A stretch of DNA of 62,237 nucleotides from an uncultured Dorea sp. (lineage in GTDB: Bacteria > Bacillota_A > Clostridia > Lachnospirales > Lachnospiraceae), in the NCBI GenBank assembly GCA_910578865.1, contig CAJTRM010000001.1, positions 1-62,237 of the forward strand, read 5' to 3'. The position numbers were made by a program, and so were the translations under genes. The notes below the pieces were generated by a model that was given only the letters and a program-made list of their open reading frames with translations, did not search any database and was not told where the DNA came from. This document shows, piece by piece, positions 1 to 8,884 of the stretch (position 1 is its first letter; every line of letters starts with the position of its first letter).

Positions 1-2
1 TT

Positions 3-155
3 GATACTGTCCGTTTAAAACTGCTGAAGATTGCTGTAAAAGTAATTCATTCAGCAAGATATATCATATTCAAGCTGTGTAGCAGCTGCCCTTATAAGAA
101 TGAATTCACTGAGACACTTTCAAATATCGGTAAGCTGAATGTACAGCTGGAATAG
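3..155 (+). mobile_element. Transposase C-terminal fragment (possible IS1380-like), cut by window start
   Basis: An open frame runs from the window edge to a TAG at 153-155 and encodes about 50 residues (ending KLNVQLE), rich in basic and hydrophobic residues, including the stretch RYIIFKLCSSCPYKNEF. From memory this resembles the C-terminal tail of IS1380-type DDE transposases, but too little is present for certainty. No start codon or ribosome binding site is visible because the 5' part lies outside the window. The next 200 bases up to the YitT gene hold nothing recognisable. It could also be the tail of another basic protein. Confidence 0.4.
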
Positions 156-361
156 CAACTATTAACGAACCTTGACAGCTTAACAACTGCTCTGAACTCT
201 ATCACGGGGATTTTATGCCCTTTTGACGGGTTAATTGAGTGATGTTATGGTTGCAAGGATCAATTTTCAGATTCATGGTACAGTTATCAGTTCAAATACT
301 GTTCCGTGAATAATTCAGGTTTATCATTCATAACTGTTTTTTCTCCTATCTGGCCCGTTTT

Positions 362-1252
362 TTACAGGCGTTTTTCAAAGTTACCGTCCACAGAACATCC
401 CTCTGTAAATATCATAAACGCATTTGGATCAATATTGTGGACAATCCGTTTAATCTGTGAAACCTCAAATTTGGAGATCATAACAAACAGAATGTATGAG
501 GTTTTATTCGTATAAGCGCCCTCTCCATCCCAGTTCGTAACCCCTCTCCCAGTCTGCTCCATAATAGCTTTTGAGATTCCAAGCTTTTTTGTAAATATCA
601 TCACACTGGTGTTAATATTCTGGATATGTACCCTGTCTATAGCAAGCGACAGTACAGTAGTATAGATCAGCGAATAAACAACAATCTCCACATTAAATAA
701 AAACAGGCAGATTGCGTACACAAAAATATTCATAAGAATATTGATCCTTCCCACGCTGATGTTCGGATACTTTTTAGAACAGCAAAGGCCTATAATATCC
801 TGTCCTCCCCCGGAGCTCCTGCCCCGAAGCACCAGCCCTGTCCCTGTTCCCGCAATAATACCTCCAATAATACATGCCGTCAGATAATCATCGATCACTG
901 GAGCTGCCGGAATCGGCACCGCCACCAGAAGAAAACTCTGGATTCCCACCGTAATCAAAGTTTTGGCCGCAAACTCCTTCCCAAGGATCCTCAGTCCAAA
1001 GTAAAAGAGCGGGATATTAATGATAAAATATATCATACCGGAAAGATCCACGCTCCCCGGTACAGGAATGTGCAAAAAGCTTACTAAAAAGGTTCTCAGA
1101 AGCTGTGCAATACCCATGAATCCTCCATTGTACAATCCAAGTGGTATAATAATCAAATTCACACCCAAAGCAAATAAAAGACTTCCCCCAAAAGAATATA
1201 TCATCTGAACAAGAAGTTCCTTCTTGCTCCCTTCCTGTACCTTACCCATCAC
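362..1252 (-). CDS. YitT family membrane protein (DUF161/DUF2179)
   Basis: A 296-residue integral membrane protein. The N-terminal ~210 residues contain about five hydrophobic segments with the glycine-rich YitT signature (YNGGFMGIAQLL, then GTGTGLVLRGRSSGGGQDII). The C-terminal ~80 residues form the cytosolic DUF2179 domain (GRGVTNWDGEGAY, then DPNAFMIF). This is the normal YitT architecture and length. The family's substrate is unknown. It lies 16 bases downstream of the zinc-ribbon protein gene on the same strand, so it is probably the last gene of that operon. Confidence 0.9.
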   Translation of the reverse strand: MMGKVQEGSKKELLVQMIYSFGGSLLFALGVNLIIIPLGLYNGGFMGIAQLLRTFLVSFLHIPVPGSVDLSGMIYFIINIPLFYFGLRILGKEFAAKTLITVGIQSFLLVAVPIPAAPVIDDYLTACIIGGIIAGTGTGLVLRGRSSGGGQDIIGLCCSKKYPNISVGRINILMNIFVYAICLFLFNVEIVVYSLIYTTVLSLAIDRVHIQNINTSVMIFTKKLGISKAIMEQTGRGVTNWDGEGAYTNKTSYILFVMISKFEVSQIKRIVHNIDPNAFMIFTEGCSVDGNFEKRL

Positions 1253-1268
1253 ATCTCTCCTTCTTTCT

Positions 1269-2471
1269 TTAGTATCCCAGACTTATAGATATGTCATACA
1301 GCTTCCATTCATCTCCGTCTTTTACATACTCCAGCTGATTGCTTTCACTGCCTTCCTTGACATCGTCTCTGCCGTATCCCCAGTAGTTATTTCTGTACTG
1401 ATGGCAGTAATCTCCGTCAATACTCACAGACAGGACATCCCTCCCGTCATCCTCATAGACCATAGCAGATGCTTCCAAATTCGAGAGCTCATACTTTATA
1501 AAGGTGTGATAGCTGTCATCATTTCCGAACTCGCCCTGCCTCAGATAATTATACACATCGACAGCCCCTTCTTTGCGGCTGTCATCCATCTGATTCAGTA
1601 CCTCGACATCACTGAATTTTTTATTAAGGCTGGCTGCATAAAGGATTTCTTCCAGATCCTTTGCCGCCTGCTCAGATACCTCTTCCATTATCTTTTTATT
1701 ATAAATGGCCTTAACTGTCACTGTTTCACCGTACGATCCGTCAATAAACTGCCCTGTCTCCTCCAGGCCTTCTCCGCTGAGCTCTACAAAATGTGAATAA
1801 CCAAATACCGGGCTTATATGGTAAATATCTTTTCCGTTTTTGCTCTTCTCTGCCTTGTATTTTTCCGGCACACTGATCTTGTCTATTTTGACCTTGGCTC
1901 CCTCAGGCACGGCAATAGATAAATCATTTATGACAAAATCCTTTGACTGCACCTTCCAGAAAAGCCCGCTCCTTTTCAGGCGGATCTCCATTGTATGACT
2001 GTCCTCAAGGCCGTCCAGCACGCTGCTGTAACTCACGCGGTAGATCTTTTTGGAAAAGTCACCTTTTACCTTCACAGGCTTTCCCACGGAATATATCATT
2101 TCCTCTGTGCCTCTGCCTTCCAGCTCCATTGCTGTTACAAATGCCTCTTTCGTCAGAAACTCCCCTTCATCTTCAATAAGCAGAGTATCATACAGCTGAC
2201 CCCATTCATCCTCAAGCAGCGCTTTTGCATATTTTTCTGCAATATTTTTTGCCGAGAACTGCATATTAAATACTACGAAAAACAGGATGACTGCCACAGC
2301 CGCCGCCAGGATAGCCGCCAGCTGCGTCTTTTCCGATGCATCCAGGCTGATCCTCTTTTTTCCGCCCGGTGCCGCCTGAGAAACCGGCGCCGCATCCTGC
2401 AGCCTTGTTCCGCAATTTTCACAAAAAGCAGCTCCGTCTACATTTTCACTTCCACATTCCGGACAAAACAT
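1269..2471 (-). CDS. Zinc-ribbon, single-pass membrane protein with TcaA-like extracellular part
   Basis: 400 residues. Residues 1-23 form a zinc ribbon (CPECGS...CENCGT). Residues ~50-70 are one hydrophobic anchor (AAILAAAVAVILFFVVF). The rest is a long, charged, presumably extracytoplasmic part with an NTF2-like segment after the membrane (AEKYAKALLEDEWGQLYDTL). This layout resembles Firmicute TcaA-type envelope proteins, which are linked to envelope stress and glycopeptide response; that assignment is by architecture only. It is second to last in a minus-strand operon with two other regulatory-looking membrane or zinc-ribbon genes. Confidence 0.7.
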   Translation of the reverse strand: MFCPECGSENVDGAAFCENCGTRLQDAAPVSQAAPGGKKRISLDASEKTQLAAILAAAVAVILFFVVFNMQFSAKNIAEKYAKALLEDEWGQLYDTLLIEDEGEFLTKEAFVTAMELEGRGTEEMIYSVGKPVKVKGDFSKKIYRVSYSSVLDGLEDSHTMEIRLKRSGLFWKVQSKDFVINDLSIAVPEGAKVKIDKISVPEKYKAEKSKNGKDIYHISPVFGYSHFVELSGEGLEETGQFIDGSYGETVTVKAIYNKKIMEEVSEQAAKDLEEILYAASLNKKFSDVEVLNQMDDSRKEGAVDVYNYLRQGEFGNDDSYHTFIKYELSNLEASAMVYEDDGRDVLSVSIDGDYCHQYRNNYWGYGRDDVKEGSESNQLEYVKDGDEWKLYDISISLGY

Positions 2472-2485
2472 ATCTCTTTCCCCCT

Positions 2486-3088
2486 CTATTCATATTTTTT
2501 GATCATCTCGATATTGGCACGCTCCACATCATTCAAGCGTGCGTCTACATTTGCATCAAACTCTTTGGGAGAAACGGTTCCGCTGTACCAGCTCTTACTC
2601 TCGAAATGTGCCTTTAGATCAGCACTGTCAAAAATCCGCCCGTGTCTCGCCATGATCTCATTTCGGCCGATCCGCAGATCCGCCTTTGAACGCCCCGATA
2701 CGTCGGCATCCGTAAGATACTCTGTATCACTGTTGGGGAATATATAATCCCCTGAAGATGAAGTGCCGGAAGCCGGCGTCTGACCGGTGGATGTCTGCGT
2801 ATTCCCGCTTGGGGCAATTACGATCTTATGTTCCAGTCCGACTACAGTTACGCCTCCGTCCTCATCCCCCAGCTCATCGGCTGCCTTTAATTCTTTCTTG
2901 GAAACCTGACTCTTCACGTCTCCGCTCCCGCTTCCCATCAAAAACATAAAAATGCTTCCTCCGAGCGCAAGGACAGCAATGACAACTGCTATTACAGTGA
3001 CAACATTCAGATGTCCTGCCTGTGTAGTCCCTTCACTTTTCTTTTCTTTCCTCATTCCCATATCCTGACCTCTTCCATATTTTGTCAT
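2486..3088 (-). CDS. YARHG-domain membrane-anchored protein
   Basis: 200 residues: a basic N-terminus, one transmembrane segment at about residues 28-51 (VVTVIAVVIAVLALGGSIFM), a low-complexity Ser/Thr/Gly linker, and a C-terminal YARHG domain (EIMARHGRIF followed by KSWYSG), the extracellular module found on many Firmicute surface proteins. No catalytic function is known for the domain. Its stop is 14 bases before the downstream zinc-ribbon gene and its start abuts the stop of the upstream zinc-ribbon gene at 3089, so the three are almost certainly cotranscribed. Confidence 0.8.
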   Translation of the reverse strand: MTKYGRGQDMGMRKEKKSEGTTQAGHLNVVTVIAVVIAVLALGGSIFMFLMGSGSGDVKSQVSKKELKAADELGDEDGGVTVVGLEHKIVIAPSGNTQTSTGQTPASGTSSSGDYIFPNSDTEYLTDADVSGRSKADLRIGRNEIMARHGRIFDSADLKAHFESKSWYSGTVSPKEFDANVDARLNDVERANIEMIKKYE

Positions 3089-3739
3089 TTATTCTCTCTT
3101 TGTGCCGCAGTTGATGCAGAACAGCATATCATCTGTCATCGGCGCACCACAGTTCCCGCAGACATCACCGGCTGCCGGCGTCTCCGGTTCTGCCGGGACT
3201 TCCGGCTCTGCCAAGCTATCCGGTTCTGCCGTCGGCAAAGGTACTTCTTCCTGATACGGCTGTGCCTCCACGTTCTCTGCCGCCGTAAACGGTGTACCGC
3301 ACTCTATACAAAACGATGCATCCTCATCATTCGGCGTTCCGCACTTCGGACACTGTTTCCCGCCTGCCTGCATTGCCGGTTCCTGCACCGGAAGAGGTGC
3401 ACCGCAGCTGATGCAGAATTTAGACGTCATCTTGTTGCCGACACCGCACTGCGGACATACTTTTACAGCTGTCGCTCTCCTGAGTTCTTCCTGATATGCC
3501 TGGTTCTCAGATCTCAGCCTGCGGATCTCGGCAAAAAGAGTTTCATATTCAGAATCTGCATCCTGCATATGATTCCTTACACACTGAAGCCCCACCTGAT
3601 AGGTAAGCTTCTCCATCATTCTCTCATTTGCCTTGATCAGATTCCCGATTCTGACACCTTCTGTTGCATTTTTGGTTTTCTGTGCCACTTCCTGACCTGC
3701 GATTGTGATTGAATCCTTCATCTTCCCCAATAATGCCAT
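3089..3739 (-). CDS. Cytosolic protein with coiled coil and three zinc ribbons
   Basis: 216 residues with no membrane segment. The N-terminal ~80 residues are helical and charged (IRRLRSENQAYQEELRRA looks like a coiled coil). Three Cys-x2-Cys...Cys-x2-Cys zinc ribbons follow (CPQCG...CISCG, CPKCG...CIECG, CGNCG...CINCG), separated by Pro/Glu/Ala-rich linkers. First gene of the operon leading to the YARHG, zinc-ribbon membrane and YitT genes. Function unknown; the ribbons suggest protein-protein or nucleic-acid contacts. A good promoter precedes it. Confidence 0.75.
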   Translation of the reverse strand: MALLGKMKDSITIAGQEVAQKTKNATEGVRIGNLIKANERMMEKLTYQVGLQCVRNHMQDADSEYETLFAEIRRLRSENQAYQEELRRATAVKVCPQCGVGNKMTSKFCISCGAPLPVQEPAMQAGGKQCPKCGTPNDEDASFCIECGTPFTAAENVEAQPYQEEVPLPTAEPDSLAEPEVPAEPETPAAGDVCGNCGAPMTDDMLFCINCGTKRE

Positions 3740-3832
3740 CTGATTTACCTCCTGTTATTTTATATTTCCCGGGCACGGCCCTGCTTTGAAATAGCTGCCT
3801 ACCCTTACGCACTCTTCTGCCATGCCACTACT

Positions 3833-3861
3833 AATATACCACACTTTCCGTTTTTCGACAA
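3833..3861 (-). promoter_or_regulatory. Sigma-A promoter for the zinc-ribbon/YARHG/YitT operon
   Basis: Read on the minus strand: -35 TTGTCG (3861-3856), 17-base spacer, -10 TATATT (3838-3833). The start codon at 3739 is about 85 bases from the predicted transcription start. It sits back to back with the plus-strand promoter at 3907-3935. Confidence 0.65.
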
Positions 3862-3906
3862 ACTGCACGTCTCTAATCTGCGAATCCGGTCTAATTTTTA
3901 AATATA

Positions 3907-3935
3907 TTGTATTTTTATGGGATCAATGATACACT
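3907..3935 (+). promoter_or_regulatory. Sigma-A promoter for the plus-strand zinc-ribbon membrane protein
   Basis: -35 TTGTAT (3907-3912), 17-base spacer, -10 TACACT (3930-3935), followed by the imperfect dyad ATACAC-N14-GTGTAT, which overlaps the -10. The start codon at 4001 is about 60 bases downstream of the likely transcription start. Confidence 0.55.
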
Positions 3936-4000
3936 GATATCAGCACTGGTGTATATAAACCTGCACGCAGACGCTATTTTATTTAAAGGAGAGAGTGAAT

Positions 4001-4711
4001 ATGTTTTGTAAAAATTGTGGTTCAAACATTGGTAATAACGTGAAGTTCTGCCCATCCTGCGGAAAACCTACCGGCGTCTCCGGCAGCCCGCAACCAGACG
4101 GAGGAACAAATGCGGCTTCCGGCCAGGCGCAAGGATATCCCTATAACACCGGCTCAGGGAGCGGCTACAATCCCGCTCAGAACAACTATCAAAATTCCAG
4201 CCAGTCCCAGGGACAGAATTATTCCCAGAATTTTACTGCCCGACCGGCATACGGAACCCCGCAGGCAAAATTTAAGAAGCCATTTAATATCGGCAACTAC
4301 GTTGTGTGGGGTGGATGCCTGATTGCACTGATCTCTTTATTCCTGAACTTTGTATCTGTGAATGCAGGCTTTTTGGGCAGTGAATCTGTCAAACTCATTG
4401 ATACAGAAGATGCACCGTTCTTCATTGGTATCTTCGTGATTGTTGCCATTGTCAATTTCTTCAGGCTTAATATTGCAGACCTGATCGGCTCATTGATTGC
4501 CGCACTTCTTGTATTTGTGGAACTTAACTCGATCAAGGAAGCATATGAACAATACGGAGACTGGGCAAAATCACTGGCAGAATCCTTTCTTGAATACGGA
4601 GCAGGACGCACTTGCCTGATTCTTGGCATCCTCCTCATGGTCGGAGGTTCTGTCGCCGCCATCGTACTCGGAATGAACGCAAAGAAAGCTGCCGGAATCC
4701 AGAATCGGTAA
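4001..4711 (+). CDS. Zinc-ribbon multi-pass membrane protein
   Basis: 236 residues from the ATG at 4001, chosen because AAAGGAG lies 7 bases upstream; an in-frame GTG at 3995 falls inside that ribosome binding site. An N-terminal zinc ribbon (CKNCGS...CPSCGK) is followed by a Gln/Ser/Gly/Tyr-rich disordered linker of about 65 residues and then three to four hydrophobic segments (VVWGGCLIALISLFL, FFIGIFVIVAIVNFF, LIGSLIAALLVFVEL, ILGILLMVGGSVAAIVLG). Related in style to the divergent operon's zinc-ribbon proteins. Function unknown. Confidence 0.75.
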   Translation: MFCKNCGSNIGNNVKFCPSCGKPTGVSGSPQPDGGTNAASGQAQGYPYNTGSGSGYNPAQNNYQNSSQSQGQNYSQNFTARPAYGTPQAKFKKPFNIGNYVVWGGCLIALISLFLNFVSVNAGFLGSESVKLIDTEDAPFFIGIFVIVAIVNFFRLNIADLIGSLIAALLVFVELNSIKEAYEQYGDWAKSLAESFLEYGAGRTCLILGILLMVGGSVAAIVLGMNAKKAAGIQNR

Positions 4712-4740
4712 TCTCCGGAAAATCTTTACCGAAACTACAG

Positions 4741-4782
4741 GAGCCCGGGATGCAATTGACTTTCCAATTACATCCCGGGCTC
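4741..4782. terminator. Bidirectional terminator, copy 1 of a duplicated module
   Basis: Inverted repeat with arms GAGCCCGGGATGCAATTG / CAATTACATCCCGGGCTC (one mismatch), a short loop and a T-rich right flank (CTTATAATTTTT). It sits between convergent genes ending at 4711 (plus) and 4800 (minus). Nearly the same sequence occurs at 10997-11036. Confidence 0.85.
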
Positions 4783-4799
4783 TTATAATTTTTATCAGA

Positions 4800-5522
4800 C
4801 TACAATATCTTAGACAAGAATTCCTGAAGCCTCGGATCCTTCGGATGTCCAAAGAACTCCTCAGGCTCTCCCTGCTCCTTAATCTGACCTTCATCCATAA
4901 AAACAACTCTGGTCGCCACCTCTTTTGCAAACCCCATCTCATGAGTCACAACTACCATCGTCATGCCGTCATGGGCAAGCTTTTTCATTAGCTCCAGCAC
5001 TTCTCCCACCATCTCAGGATCCAGTGCAGAGGTCGGCTCGTCAAAAAGCATAACATCCGGGTCCATAGCCAAAGAACGGATAATAGCAATCCTCTGTTTC
5101 TGCCCTCCGGACAGCTGGGAAGGATAGGCATTTGCTTTAGTCTCAAGTCCTACCAGTTCCAAAAGCTCCATGGCACGCTTATGGGCTTCTTCTTTTGATT
5201 TCCCAAGAAGCTTGATCGGCGCCAGCGAAATATTTTCTATAATTGTTTTGTGGGGAAACAGGTTAAAATGCTGGAACACCATCCCCATCTTCTGACGGTG
5301 CCTGTTAATATCCACCTTCTTGTCGGTAATATCCACACCTTCAAAATATACCTTCCCCCTGGACGGCTCTTCCAGAAGGTTTAAGGATCTGAGGAACGTC
5401 GACTTTCCGGAGCCGGACGGCCCTACGATAACAACGACCTCCCCCTTCCTGATCTCATCGGAAACTCCGTTAAGTGCATGCAGTTCCCCGAAGATCTTAT
5501 GTAACTGTTCTACTTTGATCAA
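4800..5522 (-). CDS. Polar amino acid ABC transporter, ATP-binding protein
   Basis: 240 residues when started at the TTG at 5522 (MIKVEQLHKIFGELHALNGV), which has AGAGGGG a few bases upstream; a GTG at 5546 would add 8 residues and overlap the permease gene. Walker A GPSGSGKST, signature LSGGQKQRIAI and Walker B VMLFDEPTSALD are intact, as in GlnQ/PAAT-family ATPases. It energises uptake of a polar or basic amino acid with the permease and binding protein encoded just upstream. Last gene of a three-gene minus-strand operon. Confidence 0.92.
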   Translation of the reverse strand: MIKVEQLHKIFGELHALNGVSDEIRKGEVVVIVGPSGSGKSTFLRSLNLLEEPSRGKVYFEGVDITDKKVDINRHRQKMGMVFQHFNLFPHKTIIENISLAPIKLLGKSKEEAHKRAMELLELVGLETKANAYPSQLSGGQKQRIAIIRSLAMDPDVMLFDEPTSALDPEMVGEVLELMKKLAHDGMTMVVVTHEMGFAKEVATRVVFMDEGQIKEQGEPEEFFGHPKDPRLQEFLSKIL

Positions 5523-5535
5523 AGTATCCCCTCTA

Positions 5536-6228
5536 TTAATGGTCACTGCTCCTTAACCTCCTTTCCAGCATATTTACAAGCTTTGTAAATATCAACACCA
5601 TTACCAGATAGATGATGGCGACTGCAATCAGAGGCATAAATGCATCGTATGTACGGCTTCTGATAATATCTCCGCCCTTTGTAAGATCCTGCAGTGCGAT
5701 ATAGCCTGCAACAGATGTCTCCTTCAAAAGGACAATAAACTCATTGCCAAGAGCCGGAAGCACATTTTTAAATGCCTGCGGCATGACAATATATCTCATT
5801 GTCTGTACATAGTTAAATCCAAGGCTTCTGCCTGCCTCAAACTGACCTCCGTCAATAGACATAATACCGGAGCGGAAGATTTCTGCCACATAGGCGCCGG
5901 AGTTAAGCCCGAATGCCATAACGGCCACAAAAATCTTATCGATATTCACGCTCCCGAAGATCACGAAATAAATAATCAAAAGCTGTACGACTACCGGCGT
6001 TCCCCGGATCACGGTCAGATATACCTGGCAAAGTATATTAAGCAATTTAAGCTTTCCGGTCTTATCATAGGTAGAGCGCACCACCGCAACCAAAAATCCA
6101 AGGATAATACCTACGATCACGGCAAAGAACGTAACCAGAAGCGTAACCTTCAGCCCGTCCGCTATATACATCCACCGGTCATCCTTTATAAAATTCAGAA
6201 CAAATCTATCCTGTAACGACTGCAACAT
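5536..6228 (-). CDS. Polar amino acid ABC transporter, permease
   Basis: 230 residues with about five membrane segments and the HisM/GlnP-type permease pattern (VYLTVIRGTPVVVQLLI near residue 90; the ATPase-contact loop EAGRSLGFNYVQTMRYIVMPQ near residue 150). Forms the membrane channel of the importer. Its stop overlaps the extended start of the ATPase gene, which supports cotranslation. Substrate specificity cannot be read from the sequence. Confidence 0.92.
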   Translation of the reverse strand: MLQSLQDRFVLNFIKDDRWMYIADGLKVTLLVTFFAVIVGIILGFLVAVVRSTYDKTGKLKLLNILCQVYLTVIRGTPVVVQLLIIYFVIFGSVNIDKIFVAVMAFGLNSGAYVAEIFRSGIMSIDGGQFEAGRSLGFNYVQTMRYIVMPQAFKNVLPALGNEFIVLLKETSVAGYIALQDLTKGGDIIRSRTYDAFMPLIAVAIIYLVMVLIFTKLVNMLERRLRSSDH

Positions 6229-6267
6229 ACCTACATCCTTATCTGCTTCTGACGAAGCTCCTCAAAC

Positions 6268-7038
6268 TTACTCTGCTGTAATATATTTTCCGACAATCTC
6301 ATCCAGCTTTCCGGATTCCTTCAATGAAGAAAGAGCCTCATTTACCTTCTTAAGCAGTTCTTCATTGTCCTTTGCGATGGCAATTGCATATTCCTCTTCT
6401 GTGAGCGGCTCATCAAGAATCTTAAGGCCTTCTGCCTCTTTTACAAATTCCTTTGCCGGCTCTCCGTCGATCACAACCGCATCAATCTTCCCCTGTGTCA
6501 GAGCCTGTACAGCCTCGAATCCCTTATTGTACTGCTCTACAGTTGCATCTTTAATATCACTTGCATAGATATCTCCTGTAGTTCCGAGCTGTACACCGAT
6601 CGTCTTCCCCTCCAGATCATCCGGGCCTGCGATCTCACTGTCTTCCTTTACAATGATAACCTGGCTTGCTTCTGCATATGTATCGGAAAAATTAACATTC
6701 TCAAGACGGTCCGGATCAACAGTCATACCGGCAACACCTATATCAGCTTTTCCGCTCTGTACTGCAGGAATAATGGAATCAAATGCCATATCCTCAATCT
6801 CAAGCTCCATGCCAAGTTCCTCTGCAACGGCCGCAGCCATATCAGCATCAATGCCTACGATATCGTCACCCTCACGGTATTCATATGGCGGGAACTCGGC
6901 ATTTGTTGCCATTACCAGTTTATCGCCATCCTTCTTTGCTTCTCCATCACCGTTCTCTTTTTTGCTTCCGCACGCTGTTACAGCCAGCACACATGCAGCC
7001 ACTAAAAATACACTGACTATTTTTTTGAATTTCATCAT
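6268..7038 (-). CDS. Polar/basic amino acid ABC transporter, substrate-binding lipoprotein
   Basis: 256 residues. Lipoprotein signal at residues 1-24 (VSVFLVAACVLAVTACGSKK; lipid-modified Cys in AVTAC), then an SBP_bac_3 fold: LVMATNAEFPPYEYREGDDI at the start of lobe 1, GIDADMAAAVAEELG, DIGVAGMTVDPDR, and a lobe-2 GKTIGVQLGTTGD. Captures amino acid outside the membrane for the permease downstream. Two adjacent ATGs (7038, 7035) follow GGAGG; 7038 is used here. A basic or neutral polar amino acid is the likely ligand. Confidence 0.92.
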   Translation of the reverse strand: MMKFKKIVSVFLVAACVLAVTACGSKKENGDGEAKKDGDKLVMATNAEFPPYEYREGDDIVGIDADMAAAVAEELGMELEIEDMAFDSIIPAVQSGKADIGVAGMTVDPDRLENVNFSDTYAEASQVIIVKEDSEIAGPDDLEGKTIGVQLGTTGDIYASDIKDATVEQYNKGFEAVQALTQGKIDAVVIDGEPAKEFVKEAEGLKILDEPLTEEEYAIAIAKDNEELLKKVNEALSSLKESGKLDEIVGKYITAE

Positions 7039-7126
7039 ACATATCCTCCAGTTTTGTTTACTTTTTCATTTATAATGTATAAAAATGCAAGTCTAGTACA
7101 TATTTTATCATATTTCTGCGAAAAAA

Positions 7127-7166
7127 CAAGTGGCTCTTTCCACATGTTTTATAGAAAAAAGCCACT
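7127..7166 (-). terminator. Terminator of the uppP operon
   Basis: On the minus strand the arms AAGTGGCT / AGCCACTT enclose an A/T-rich loop and are followed by GTTTTTT. It lies 30 bases beyond the uppP stop codon. Confidence 0.8.
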
Positions 7167-7195
7167 TTATATATGCAATATACACGAATACATTT

Positions 7196-8023
7196 TTATG
7201 CAAGAATCATCTGAATAACGGATATTATTACAATCAAACCTCCGAGCACGATCCGGTAATAGCCAAACACTTTAAAATCATTTTTCTTGATATAGCTCAT
7301 CAGAAACTTAATTGCAACAACTGACACAACAAAGGATACCACACACCCCAGCATTAACAACCCGAATTCTGCTCCTGTAAAATGAAAACCAAATTTCAGA
7401 AGCTTCAGGAAGCTCGCCCCGAACATAACGGGAATCGCAAGGAAAAACGTAAATTCTGCCGCCACTTCCCTGGACACCCCGATAATCAGCGCGCCTACAA
7501 TCGTGGCTCCGGATCTGGATGTACCGGGGATCAGTGCAAGCATCTGGAAAAAGCCGATCCATAAAAGCATAGAAATTGACAGATCTGCAATTTTATTTAC
7601 GGAAGGCCTGCGCCCGGCATTTCGGTTCTCGATCAGGATAAAGAATATGCCGTATAATATCAGCATAACGGCTACCGGGAAAGGTTTATAAAATATTTTA
7701 TCTAATATATCGTTAAACAAAAGACCGATAACTGCCGCCGGAACAGATGCGATTGCCACTTTAATCCACATCTGCCATGTCAGAAGCTTCTGCTTATGAG
7801 TCTTCCTCGGCGAAAAAGGATTCAGCTTATGGAAATAAAGTACAACCACCGCCATAATGGCTCCAAGCTGTATCACAACATTAAACATCTCCATAAACTC
7901 ATCGCTGAGCCCCGGAGCCAGCAGATCCCCTACCAGGATCAGATGTCCGGTACTGCTGACCGGAAGCCATTCTGTAATCCCTTCTACTATTCCCAGAATT
8001 ATTACCTTTAACACATCCAACAT
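7196..8023 (-). CDS. uppP: Undecaprenyl-diphosphatase UppP/BacA
   Basis: 275 residues with about eight membrane segments and both family motifs: the EGITEWLPVSSTGHL region at residues ~14-28 and PGTSRSGATI near residue 165. Dephosphorylates undecaprenyl diphosphate to recycle the lipid carrier of peptidoglycan synthesis; overexpression gives bacitracin resistance. Length is normal. It is the last gene of a DUF1444-HAD-uppP minus-strand operon. Confidence 0.96.
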   Translation of the reverse strand: MLDVLKVIILGIVEGITEWLPVSSTGHLILVGDLLAPGLSDEFMEMFNVVIQLGAIMAVVVLYFHKLNPFSPRKTHKQKLLTWQMWIKVAIASVPAAVIGLLFNDILDKIFYKPFPVAVMLILYGIFFILIENRNAGRRPSVNKIADLSISMLLWIGFFQMLALIPGTSRSGATIVGALIIGVSREVAAEFTFFLAIPVMFGASFLKLLKFGFHFTGAEFGLLMLGCVVSFVVSVVAIKFLMSYIKKNDFKVFGYYRIVLGGLIVIISVIQMILA

Positions 8024-8053
8024 ATTATTGTTTTAATCTCCTTTTCTATACAA

Positions 8054-8884
8054 TTACAATACATGGCGTTCGATGAACCTGGCCATTCCGTCTGCATCAT
8101 TAGACTCCTCCGTCACATGATCGGCAGCCGCCTTTATATCTTCCCTTCCATTTATCATTGCAACACTGATCCCCTTGTATCTCATCAGCGCCATATCATT
8201 GCCTCCGTCGCCGAAAGCCATCGTCTCCTCTGCGGGAATTCCAAGCCTCTCCCCCAGCCAGAGCAGCGCTTCTCCTTTATTCACGCCGCTGATATTGACC
8301 TCAATATTATTGCTCAGTGAACCAGTTGCCTCAATACCGGCCACAGATTTTAATTCCTCCAGGGCCTTTTCTCTCTCCCTGACATCTGCGAATACTCCCT
8401 GAAGTTTATCTACCGCCCGATTCTCCTCCCGGAATTTCTTCCGGAGATCCTCCACCGGCAGGCGGGTAGACGTTACATACCCGGCCATAGGGGCGGACGG
8501 AAAAAAATGCCCGATTCGCTCCAGCGACTCCCGCTGTGCATACCCCACACCGTCATAATAAATCTCTCTTAACGTATCATACCTTTCAAAGATATGCAAT
8601 ATTTTTTCTGCAACCGGAACCGGAACCAGCCGCTCCCGCAGCGTTATCCCCTGACTCAGATCCATGATCCTCGCTCCGTTGGCGGTAATGGCATAGCGGA
8701 TGCCGGCAAATCCGGTCAGTTCTTCCGGCAGGCCGCATAACGGGCGCCCGGTCACCGGGAGAATCTCTATATTTTTTTCTACAGCCCTTGACAGAACCTG
8801 TTTCGTGTATTCACTAAATTCCTTTTGCGTCGTAAGAAGTGTACCGTCCAGGTCAAATCCTATCATTCTTACATCATACTTCAT
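8054..8884 (-). CDS. HAD superfamily Cof-type phosphatase
   Basis: 276 residues. Motif I GFDLDGTLLTT near the N-terminus, motif II VTGR, and motif IV FGDGGNDMALM near residue 225, with the C2B cap typical of Cof/YbiV-type phosphatases acting on sugar phosphates, FMN or related metabolites. The exact substrate is unknown. The start overlaps the end of the upstream gene by 11 bases, indicating translational coupling. Confidence 0.92.
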   Translation of the reverse strand: MKYDVRMIGFDLDGTLLTTQKEFSEYTKQVLSRAVEKNIEILPVTGRPLCGLPEELTGFAGIRYAITANGARIMDLSQGITLRERLVPVPVAEKILHIFERYDTLREIYYDGVGYAQRESLERIGHFFPSAPMAGYVTSTRLPVEDLRKKFREENRAVDKLQGVFADVREREKALEELKSVAGIEATGSLSNNIEVNISGVNKGEALLWLGERLGIPAEETMAFGDGGNDMALMRYKGISVAMINGREDIKAAADHVTEESNDADGMARFIERHVL

